A stretch of 28,190 bases of DNA from Tetmemena sp. SeJ-2015 (Eukaryota; Ciliophora; Spirotrichea; Sporadotrichida; Oxytrichidae). A program made the translations under genes and the position numbers. This document shows, in pieces, positions 18,086 to 27,562 of this stretch (position 1 is its first letter; every line of letters begins with the position of its first letter). Where the stretch lies: contig JAJKFJ010020802.1 of assembly GCA_027382625.1 (NCBI GenBank), positions 1-28,190 on the forward strand, in the 5' to 3' direction. The notes below the pieces were generated by a model, which did not search any database, was not told the DNA's origin, and saw only the letters and a list, made by a program, of their open reading frames with translations.

Positions 18086-19465
18086 ATGGATCGTAATTCT
18101 CGCACCAGCAAGGATCCTTCCTCATATCACAGAAAGCTTGCCTTTTTCCTTCATCTCGACAGAAGTTTCAGCAGAGAGTTGAACAAACAGACAGAAGCAG
18201 CCCTACTGGATCAATTCAAAGACATTTCATCGGTGGTGATCTTTGAAACATCCAGGGACAAAGAGCTATACATGGTCATCCTGCTAAAGAACTCTTCTCT
18301 GGGCCTAAGCAAATACTATTTCAACTCTACCAATTACAAAGGCAAGCAATTCTTGGACAAAGCGGGCATAAAGTGCGTGAGAATAAATAGAGGCAACCTA
18401 TCCTAAGCGATAAAGCTGTAAGGTCCGGCTTAAATCTTCACAGGGAGTCTCACTGAATTGCTCTAGGCACTTGAAGTTAATACAGATCGCGTGAGCCGGG
18501 AGAAACTTGCTGAAGCAGTTGAGGTCTCAAAGAAATCAGATCCTGTCGTCCAGTATGCCATTCAATAAATGAGAGAGGGCAGGGCCCAGAGCTTCCAGGA
18601 CCTCTTTAATTAGAATGTGGCAGACCCTCAAGTTAGTGAGATTCTTTCTGATCGACAAAAGAAAATAGAGAATCTCTTCAAATTACACAGGAATGCGGGC
18701 GCCATACCATAGAATGTGCTTTCGCATCGAGACTAACTACTCTCATACTTAGAGAACATGAGAATGGGTCCAAACAGAAGGGAGGAGCCACCCAGCATAA
18801 CGGATGAAATCCTCAAGTAGTACAATCTAAATGAGGCAGTGGAAGCGGTGTATGATATCATCGTGAAGTAGAGTGATAAAAAGATGAGAGAAGTCTGGCT
18901 TCATGGACAGGTCGGCACAGGAAAGAGTTCTCTTGCTGGACTGCTCGAATAGATCTTTTACTCCGAATAGCTCGAGGAGGTGACCGATACCTTTGTCCTC
19001 GATTAGAAAAAGGAAGGGTAGACTGCAACCCTGGTAATCTTAGATGAGGTGAACAGCCCTATGTTTTTCAAAAAAAGTGGAATTGCAAAGATGAAGCGCT
19101 TCCTGGAAGGCAAGGGATTCGCTCTGAATGTAAAGCATGGCTCTGCGGACAAGAGATACTAAGGCTGTTCAGTGTTTATCACTTCTAACGATATCCCGCT
19201 CAAGTACATGAGCAGCCTTGATCGAGAGGCATTCAAAGAGAGAGTAATGTTTGTGGAAATGCAGAGAGGCGCAAGTTATTAGAGACAAGCTTTTCCGATG
19301 GTTGCAGAACAGATGGCGGCCTACTTTGAGCAAAGGATGCTACAAGATGGGCTTATTATGCATCAGGTTGGAAAGGGTGGCGATCTCATTGAGGAAACTA
19401 ACATTGAGGACCTGACAGAAATAGGCGCAGCTCATTTTAGAGGAGGGACAAATGAAAAGCAGTGA
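18086..19465 (+). CDS. rep: CRESS-like Rep protein with SF3 helicase, degenerate HUH domain
   Basis: A single 459-aa frame from the ATG at 18086 (in-frame TGA eight codons upstream) to TGA 19463-19465, with TAA/TAG used as Gln throughout. The C-terminal half is a superfamily 3 helicase: Walker A GQVGTGKSS (274-282, Lys280), Walker B TLVILDEVN (Asp320, Glu321), motif C FITSND (364-369, Asn368), and a likely Arg finger in FKERVMF (Arg386). ITSN is typical of CRESS-DNA Rep. Residues 17-113 have the Rep N-terminal outline (AFFLHLD, then VVIFETSRDKELYMVILLK, then IKCVRINRGNLSQAIKLQG), but no HxQ-type motif II and no Tyr in the motif III position are visible. It probably unwinds or binds the element's own iterons. 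It is the only gene of the element and the only clearly intact long ORF with recognisable motifs in the window. Confidence 0.85.
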
Positions 19466-19520
19466 GCATCAGTGCAGTATATATCGCATAAATAATTTTC
19501 TAATAAGGGTTAAATTCACA

Positions 19521-19898
19521 CACACATCTATTTATACGCCATTCTAATCTCACTCAGGATTGGAACTTTGGAACATTTTCAAGGCCCGAAATATTAGCCA
19601 CCCCTACTGATCAAATGCACGCTCTAATTTACAAGTGTGTTCCAAAGTTCCAAAGTTCCAAAGTTCCAATGTTCCAAACTTAAAATGTGCGAATTTAATT
19701 AGAAACTATTTAGTTTATTAAAGCGTGATTTAAATTAATTCCGTTTTTCAAATAAATTCCACCTAGAATAGAGATAAAACCAAACTGCCACGAAACCTGC
19801 CAACTACATCAGGAAACCCAGCCTCTTCTCTCCAACCGTCAGTGGACACTCTTCTAAGAAAAAAAAATTTTGCGAATTCAATGCTAATACTACAATAT
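19521..19898 (-). repeat. Right 378-bp inverted repeat of the Rep element
   Basis: The mirror image of 17627-18004. It begins CACACATCTATTTATACG at its inner end, 55 bp after the Rep stop codon, and finishes CTAATACTACAATAT. The mirrored iterons are at 19639-19675 and 19562-19574. Confidence 0.9.
19560..19675 (-). promoter_or_regulatory. Origin-like module, mirrored copy in the right repeat
   Basis: The exact mirror of the left module: GGAACTTTGGAAC at 19562-19574, the nonamer complement GAAATATTA at 19588-19596, and five GTTCC units at 8-bp spacing at 19639-19675. Having one module in each terminal repeat means both ends could be bound by the same protein. Confidence 0.65.
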
Positions 19899-19953
19899 AA
19901 AGTAAAAAACCACTCTAAGTTCTACTTTTATAAAATTTAGATTATTATTTAAA

Positions 19954-20751
19954 TCATTTTTATAATAAATAGAATTATCTTAACAGAGCAACCATACTGT
20001 TAAGGATGGCAATTGGTAACGAGCAGAACTTGGAGATTCTTTCTCTTGAGAGTTTAGTTGTTTTTATCTTCAAGCACCATGGGAAAGAAAGATCTGGAAT
20101 ATTCTGAGCTAATGGATGCTATGCTTAGAATTGTTCGCTTATCACTTTGCGGTTGCCTATATATTCTATCTTTGAGAGTCTGTTAAGAACTATTTCTGCT
20201 TTATCATTTTATTGAAAGATAGCTTCTTGAAAGCCAGCCAGCAGTAGAAGATAAACCTTCACTATCTGTGGAGAATAAATGAATGCATAAGTCTTCCAAG
20301 GGCATTTGGCTGGCTGGAAGGGAGGTAGAGAAGAGAACCTTTAGGAGGAGATTCTTTAGAAACATAGACCACATCTCTCAATTTAAAAGAAAAAGCTGAT
20401 AATCAATTATCTTGCATATCTCCAACAAAGGATCTATATAACCAAATGAATAAAATTTCTCGATTCCTTGCATTATCATATGCTCTCATTTTTAAAAAAT
20501 TGTTCAATCAACTCCTGTCCATCATCTTAGCATTATATTCATCTTTAAACTTGCATTTATTTTATTCTTATAATAAAAAAGTTCCTTTTTAATGCTCTTA
20601 CTATTACATATAGAGTCTTAGCTACTTTGAAGAAGTTCTTTTGCTCTAGCTCTTTCACTTTCTCTAAGATTTTGTTTCTGATAATATCTATTATTAACAT
20701 AAGTGTCTTTTGTCTTTCAAAGGGAATCCATCCACCCATTTAGTTTTCCAT
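19954..20751 (-). CDS. Unknown ORF converging on the Rep element, two in-frame TGAs
   Basis: The minus-strand frame from the ATG at 20751 (another at 20739) to TGA 19954-19956 is 266 codons long, with TGAs only at 20539-20541 and 20476-20478; after the second it is open for over 170 codons. The N-terminal part is helical and charged (GGWIPFERQKTLMLIIDIIR, then KILEKVKELEQKNFFKVAKT), which could be a helix-turn-helix region. The middle is rich in Cys, aromatic and Ser/Pro residues (GLCFQRISSQRFSSLPPFQP), followed by a hydrophobic stretch (VKVYLLLLAGFQEAIF). The 3' end stops 56 bp from the Rep element's right end. I do not recognise it; a transposase N-terminal region is one possibility. Confidence 0.35.
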
Positions 20752-21246
20752 AAATATTTATTTTAATATGTGTTCTAGCGAAGGCAATTCACAAATGGTA
20801 GAAGAAGATTAAAAGAATAGACAACCCAAGAATTATCGACTCTTATCTCTCCTGGTCTTTCCATTTTTATAACCAAAGCTAGTATCCTATTTATTTAATG
20901 GATTTCCTTGAAATTTGCAATCTATGATCATCTACTCTACTTATTTCAAACCCTTTAAAAGATATATTTCCCATCATAGAGCAAAACCAGAAGATTCTTG
21001 GTAATTACGATAACAAATACATAGATATATTGATTTGAAGCACTATTTGTAACTTATATTATTTTGTATGTCTTTGGATCAGGTTTTAGATCTCTTCGTG
21101 TCTGCAATTTATTCCGATTGATTTATATCTGAAATCCTTTATTCCCTTCAAATTAGTATACTTTCCCTCTCTTTGCACTAAAGTCCATCTTAAACTAAAA
21201 CATTCCACATCTCACATTCGTGAAAGTTAAGAGCATTATCTCCTGA

Positions 21247-21741
21247 ATGACTCAGTGCACTCTCCTTAAAGCCGGAGCTCATTTCCAAGTATCTCTTATG
21301 CATTTCAGGAGTTCCAAGAAGCCAACTAGCTCAACTATAAAACCACATATGAGAGAATGCAATGGAAAAATGAAATTAATTAGGGCTAAACCCAAAAAAA
21401 TTATCAATAAAAAGATAATAAGCTCAAAGGTTTACTTACATCTTTGTGTTTTAGATGCTTGCAAGGAGTTGTATTCGACATATTAGAGTGAATTGGGAAT
21501 TCCCCACTCTGCTATTATGATTTTCAAATTAGAAATTGAATTATTTATCTATTTTAAATAAGTATTTGCTGTTGAACCTCTCTAAATTAAAAAAAGAATT
21601 AGTATTTATTAACTCAATCATATAATTGTAATCATCCTATAATTCAAACTGGATAGTAGTCTTTATTTATGTAAATAGATGAGACATGAAAGGAGGCCAC
21701 ATATCTAGCCACTTTCTCTGAAATTCTTGTCAAGTATCTGA
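21247..21741 (+). CDS. Possible small ORF, unrecognised
   Basis: The frame from the ATG at 21247 to TGA 21739-21741 is 164 codons long if TAA/TAG are Gln. The first 80 residues are basic and protein-like (MTQCTLLKAGAHFQVSLMHF, then MRECNGKMKLIRAKPKKI); the rest is AT-driven. A run of this length can occur by chance in AT-rich DNA under TGA-only termination, so the call is weak. The stretch around it (20752-21246 and 21742-22084) is AT-rich with no gene seen. Confidence 0.2.
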
Positions 21742-22084
21742 CTAAATTCTTTGTTATAAATCCATTCTCTGATACTTTATCATACTCAAGAACCTTTCCT
21801 ATTACACTCTCCTACTCTTGGTGCTTCTGTCTAACCACTCCATCTTATCTTTGACATACGCTCAAATACCTATGATTAAAAGATTATAGCCTTGAAGGCA
21901 CTACTCTCCTTTAGAACTACAGATACTCAAGCCCATTTATTTGGATTATCTCTCAAGCAAAGAAGTGCTCTTCAGCTTTCCTGTGCTCTGTTCTGGTTAG
22001 AGAATAGGAAAGTTTTATTTTACAAATCAAATAACTCTAAATTAAACTCCTTAGTACTCACCAGTTCTTTTCCAGGCCTATTAC

Positions 22085-24700
22085 TTCCAAAAATGCATAC
22101 AAAATTAAATTAAGGTTTGCCATCAGCTAACAAGAGCAAAAGAACCTTTAACTTCAGAAATACTTTTATTTATAAAAGCTTTCCAAGAATTAATTAAATC
22201 TGTAAATGAAATATAACACAATAGATTGGGAGTAGTTTGGGAAGAGCTAGCTGGAGAAGCTTCCTTTGCCTAGAAGAAAGGACACCTTGAGTTCAATTCT
22301 AAGCTAGTGGAAGAGGACACCTCCAAGGAAACAAAGGAGCGCAAAGAATATTAAATAGGAGTACTTCTTAACATCCAGATTAGACAGAAAACCAATTAAA
22401 CCAGAGCAAGGAATATGAACTCCTATTCTTAAGTCCCTCAATGAACATTCTTAGAGGCAGGAAGTAGATAAAGAAACTTAACTGATTTAATAAAAATAGT
22501 TATTATATATATTTAAAAGAGGATTAAGAAGTAAGCCTCTTTCTAAGCAACACTCAGGGGTAGTCTAGGAGGTTTAAGAAACTGTTTATTGCTAGATTTC
22601 TAGATGATGGAGAGTCTCCGAACCACAACAACAATCATTGAGAACGAAGTTACAAATTAAGAAATTAATTATGTATTAATTTGAATTCTTTATTTAAAGT
22701 TTTGTTCATAGAGAGTGGTAGTTGATGTAGCAGCAGTGGAGGAACTAATGGTCTTTCTTTTGGAGAACAAAGAATTGAGCCTGCGCATATAGTTTTCAGA
22801 AAAATGCAAAAAAAAGTAAAGTCTCTAAATGATAGTTAATACTGCTGATATTTCTTTCAGGGGAACACGCAAGATGAGAAGGAATGAAATAATTGTAAAA
22901 GGTATTCTCAATGTATCTCAGTCCTAAGGTGCAAAGCAAAATAATAGAGGTAAGATTGCAGGAGAGAGAAAAGACACAAAGGAATCTCCAAGAATAACAT
23001 TGAAAGAGAGAGTCAAGGAATAGATAAATACCTTAACAATAGAAAGCAGAAGAAAAGAGTGCTTTACACTATCTGGGCTCTTGAACATAGGAAGCAACTT
23101 ATTTCTTGGAGAAGACACGAACATAGTACAAAACTACCTATTCCTAAGCATGCAAGACAAGTACAAACTTGCAAACTCTATTCCTTATTAGTTCATGGTA
23201 TATGTGAAGAATCTTTTTACAAAAGAGATACTTATAAGATGTAAATAGGATTAGAATAAAACATAAAAAGTAAAAGATTTAAAAAAAACTTGATTTAAGA
23301 AATGTTCTTATACAGAACTTGTACATGAAGGCAGAAAAGGATATTGCGTGTGCTGTATGCTTTTTGGTGAGGGAAGCAGTTACTGAGAAGAGAAGGAGAT
23401 AACAGTGTTTTGTTAATATTGTTTGTATAATATCTTGAGGAGGCATAGATTGATGAAATAAAGTATCTGCTTCTCATAATGGAAATTGAAGCACATTTTG
23501 AGAAGTTAATTTAAAAGAAAATCACTGCTTCTTAGTGGAGCCTTATCTAAAATTTAAAACAGTCTTTTTGAGTAGGAATATTCTATCAGTACATTCTTTT
23601 AGTTATCAATAGTGTGGGAATCAAGATGTGAGGATACAAAGAAGAGATTAAGGGGATGCTAGAAAACAAAAGAGAGAAATTATACCTGCTTATGGTGATT
23701 GAGTACATAGAGAGTTTTTAAGTGGAAGGAGACTACTCCTGTTAGATGTATACTTGAGTTATTGAGAAGAAAGACAAAATAGGAATGCAAAAGTGAGCTG
23801 AAGGAGAATAATTTATACAGGATAAGAAATGGATATAATATATTGAAATTGGAAAGATTTTTGAATGAACTGATTTTCTAATAATTCTTTTATATAGAAA
23901 TATTATTGTTTACCATAAGAATATGGTCAGAAGTTAAATAAATTATTTGATCTAGGAAAGGAAGACTATTTCTTCTCCATCTCCTGAATTATTGTGAAGT
24001 TTGCTTTTCATTTACAGTAGAGTATTCTTCCCTACTTATGTAGGGTGTTGTTGGAGGAGGTGAGAGGACATGCTTTGCTTTGAGTGACATATATTATAAA
24101 ATAATGGTTTGGGGAAATGAGCTCAGTCCTATTTGAATATATGATTTGATCTCTCTGGAGCAGGATTATATCTTTCTGAGTAAGAGCTTTCGATATACAA
24201 TATAGCCAGGATTCAGAAAGCAGATGTCAGGGATAGTAAGTTAAGAAATATTTTTATGAGGAACTCTCTGTCTACGAGGAGGAATATCTTGTAGGAAATG
24301 CTTTTATTTGAGAAATTAAGACATCTGAGAATAAAAAGAACATTTTTGTATAAGGAAAATGGAAAAGAATAAAATCCATAAAACATTGTATAAGAATAGC
24401 TAGATTAAGGACAGCTAATCCCATGAGACTCTGTACATTGATGGAGGATGAAGAGATTCAAGAATACTTATTCCTATTGCAGAGTCTAAAGGTATAGAAG
24501 AGACTATTTATTCCTGAAGCATGAAGCAAAGTAGAAAAGCTTCTCCCTTGGAGATGTGCTATTTAGCAATTTTCTTTAGAAGATATCAGTTTGTTGAAAG
24601 CCTCTCAAAATTTAGGCAGAGAAAAGCATCTTGAGTTTCATCCTTCTTCTAAGACTCTGGCCTTATGCTGATTCTACAATATAAAGTAAGTATATAACAC
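22085..24700 (+). pseudogene. Second, heavily decayed LINE-like coding region
   Basis: Plus-strand coding-like segments follow one another in changing frames: KYNTIDWEQFGKSQLEKLPL (about 22215), MRRNEIIVKGILNVSQSQGA and ECFTLSGLLNIGSNLFLGED (22875-23120), KDIACAVCFLVREAVTEKRR (about 23340), YKEEIKGMLENKREKLYLLM (about 23635), and SDIYYKIMVWGNELSP (about 24095), which resembles the Yxx..W segment after LINE RT domains. IARLRTANPMRLCTLMEDEE with a following YLFLLQSL (about 24400-24480) resembles the RTG...C..C..EE...H...C end of LINE proteins, with its Cys/His partly lost. No RT catalytic Asp-Asp was found. I read it as an old LINE copy opposite in strand to the one at 3885-10372; an unrelated broken gene is possible. 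Confidence 0.35.
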
Positions 24701-25739
24701 ATAAGAATTCTCTTTAAGAGAAGATGCTTCCAGAAATCATTAAGAACTCGAATAATTTTTGGGTATCCTTTAAGAGAAGGGGTGTATTTTAATGTTCTTT
24801 AAGCACAGTATAAAGATAGCAAATATTTAAAAGTTTCTTTTAACGGATAGCTATCGGAAAAAGAAAAGCAACATTCTGTCGGGATGATAAGAGTACAAAT
24901 ATATATTATACTTTTTTTGTTTTAAAGACTATTCTTTCTTCATACTATACTTGAGAATTTAAGAGATATTATTTTATAAATCTCTATAGATTTGATTAAA
25001 AATAAAGATTTTAATTATAAGAAGGATACGATAAGTGAATTGAAAATTTAAAATACACGCTAGTTCAGATTTAGTCACTTTAATTGCTGAATCGCATTTT
25101 GAATGCTCAATTGACTAGGATATAATTATATTGTTCCAGTTTATCTTTTATTCTCATAATTTGGCTTGAAAATATTTTAGTGTATATGCACTTTCACACT
25201 CAGACCCTATAAAATATCTGTAAAATATTTAGCTTCATTTTAAACAAGGATGCCCTCATCATATAAATTAGAACTTACCTCTTTCATTAGTCTGGGTTCA
25301 TGAAGGCTGACTCATTTGGCTCTAGGATAAAGCACATTTAAAGGTCACTCGCCTTCCTCAAGTGAGACTCTCTGAATATCAATATAAGACTAATGAAATC
25401 ATGAATAGCTAAACATGAAATATATAATGATAATAAGTTTTAGAGAATAAAGATTTACTTACTTTTAGCTTTCTTGAATAAGATTTATGGAATCTTAGAC
25501 GAATTCTATTCTTCAATTTATCAATTTGCGCTTTCCTACCATTTTTAAAGTTTTAATAAATGAAATTGGAAACTAAAGCTATTAATTAAAATGGCTGACA
25601 CCTATTTCATAAAACAATTATTTTGAGAATAATCAATCAACGATTAACTCATCGTATTCTCCATATAGTAAATTATCGTTAATTATATTAATAGTATATG
25701 TCATCCACTATGAGCAACTCCATCTTCAAAAAATAAATC
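24701..25739. other. AT-rich spacer, no gene seen
   Basis: This stretch is over 70% AT with no convincing coding frame, no strong inverted repeat and no RNA gene seen. Confidence 0.45.
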
Positions 25740-26110
25740 AATTTTACAGAGTTGGCAAGGGAGCTCGACTCAGACAGTTGACCACTTCAACAACTGCGGC
25801 CACACCAGCAATCAATCAGACGCAGCGGCTAATCTCAAACACACTAGTTGCTTAACGCTCTCAATTAAAATGGATGAGGTCTCTCAGACTTGTTGAAGTG
25901 TTGGAGATTTTCGAGGGAGTTAGGAGCACCAGCACCCTTGCAAGTATGATGGAGGTTTGCCTCGGTGGCTGGCTGAGTGCCGAAGTTCTAGCTGATGGAG
26001 AAGTAGTTAGAATGGCTGGGGCGAGCTATCATACTAACTCTTTAAAATTGAGTTTTTTGTGTGTTAAAGATGTAGTTGCTAATATAATAAAGCAAATGTT
26101 ATGCATATAA
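25740..26110 (+). other. G+C-richer patch with a 78-codon ORF
   Basis: The patch is distinctly richer in G+C than its surroundings. A plus-strand frame from 25874 (MRSLRLVEVLEIFEGVRSTS, then CLGGWLSAEVLADGEVVRMA) is open, and another plus-strand frame upstream (VDHFNNCGHTSNQSDAAANL) ends at a TGA near 25890. Together they could be one coding segment with a frame shift. An 11-bp inverted pair (CACTTCAACAA near 25785 and TTGTTGAAGTG near 25888) spans the junction. No family is recognised. Confidence 0.25.
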
Positions 26111-26923
26111 TTAAAAATAATTTGCTAGTTTAAATCTCTATTCTTATTCTACAAAGAAAAAAAGTTGTTTATTTAAAGCTACCTATTAAATTATAAGTAT
26201 AATTGAAAAATATATCACCAATATTTACATTAGAAGCAGCCATCTATTTTTGTTTCTTGAGAAGAGAATTTTTTTATCGATATATCTCCATATTGATATA
26301 ATAATTTAATATACTTAAGTTAACTTTCCCTCTCCTATATTAAAAAAAAATATATTCATATTCATTTTAATTGATCAATAGAGTTGTTTGATTGCAAAAA
26401 TACATTTAGCAGAATTTTTAAGAATTAGGGGTTAAGGGAAATGTTGATTAAAATTAAATTGAATTTGATGATCTATTGAATTTTATAATTTTTATCTAAA
26501 CAAAAAGTTAAAGACCTTAACTCCAAAGATGCAAAGTAATTTCAACTCCAATTCTATAATTTTTAAAGGTATCCCATAGGAACTATAATTTCTCATTTCT
26601 CATTCTAATCATTAACTATAGTATCATTATATTCTTTATTAATTTTATATCCATTTTTATTTAAAAGTTTAATTCATTTTTTCATTTCAATTATTTATTT
26701 AATGCTTTCATAAAGAGCTGATCCTCATTCTCAAATATTATTTGCTTAAACAATTTTCATTCTTATTTATCAATTAAAGAGATATAATAGCAATTTTATA
26801 AAAGGAAGTAAACTTCCTATCTAACTAATTATTTTTCTAAATGTATAAATTTAGTAAACAAACAAACATTATTCATAATATTGTAGGATTAGCAAAACTT
26901 TTGAAAAGTTATATTTCTATATG
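26111..26923. other. Very AT-rich spacer
   Basis: This stretch is about 80% AT with long A and T runs and no coding frame with protein-like composition. Confidence 0.5.
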
Positions 26924-26960
26924 ATTTCCGCTCAGCGGAAATTTTCCGCTGAGCGGAAAT
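26924..26960. repeat. 37-bp cross-shaped perfect palindrome
   Basis: ATTTCCGCTCAGCGGAAA (26924-26941) and TTTCCGCTGAGCGGAAAT (26943-26960) are perfect complements around a single T. Each 18-nt arm is itself a palindrome (8-bp stem around one C or G), so the DNA could fold as one long hairpin or as a two-armed cross. It is GC-rich within about 80% AT DNA. It lies about 600 bp before the Tec-like transposase, and could be a transposon end or subterminal structure. Confidence 0.85.
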
Positions 26961-27446
26961 TCATCCCCTCCCGGATTTTAAATTAAAGGAAGAATAATTA
27001 AACAATTTTATGATTTCTATAATATTATTGCCTAGCTTAACTTTTGATAAAATTAAAATTACTTTTAGGCTTTAAGAACTATATTCTCATTTTATAAAAA
27101 CTTATTTCTATTGACTCAACTGAAAAATTTATCTTATCGATAAAATTATATTCTTCAATCTACTTGGTAATAAGGTTCACTCATATTTCTTATAATTTGT
27201 AAGAAATTTAAAAGGCCAAGTAAACTCATTTTAATAGAGAAATTTTCATTTAGTATGATGAATTTTTTCTTTATACTTTCACATTCTTTAAATTAATTTG
27301 GCTATTCTATTTAACTGAGCTATAAACTTATTTCAATATCTAATAAGGAATTTATAGGTATAAAATTTTTCTTCATAAGCTCAAGTCTATTTCAACTATT
27401 ACTAAAGTCTCTATATATATTTACTGCTTCAAAAATAACTCTAAAT
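26961..27446. other. AT-rich spacer before the transposase
   Basis: No gene seen. The transposase frame is open back to a TGA near 27443, so its 5' boundary could lie anywhere between there and the ATG at 27563. Confidence 0.45.
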
Positions 27447-27562
27447 GAGCCTTATAGTTTCTGAAAATATATACTAATTAATGTTTATGTTTAGAAGAGT
27501 ATAAAATAATTGAGAAAAGTTTTCCTCCTTTTGATCTAACTGAAATTAAAAGCTCTAGAGAC

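Larger units (their letters stand above)
17627..19898. mobile_element. Rep/SF3-helicase element with 378-bp terminal inverted repeats
   Basis: Two 378-bp inverted repeats (17627-18004 and 19521-19898) enclose a 1,516-bp unique centre with a single intact gene for a CRESS-type Rep helicase. The repeats start with ATATTGTAGTATTAGCATTG. No clear target-site duplication is visible: the left flank ends CTTGAA and the right begins AAAGTA. A TA (17628-17629 and 19896-19897) lies one base inside each end. The organisation recalls linear parvovirus-like genomes (terminal repeats with Rep-binding sites) or a transposon, but the helicase motifs are of the circular CRESS-DNA type. Near-perfect repeats and an intact gene surrounded by decayed elements suggest recent arrival or selection. 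Confidence 0.9.

Noticed and set aside
20230..20320. CCAGCCAG / CTGGCTGG inverted pair as a transposon end.
   Set aside because: It lies within the minus-strand coding frame at 19954-20751 and has no boundary features.
19890..24690. A 16-bp match CTACAATATAAAGTAA at the right end of the Rep element (about 19890) and at about 24674.
   Set aside because: It is AT-rich, and a few such 16-bp matches are expected by chance in 28 kb of this composition; the 24674 site has no inverted-repeat sequence.
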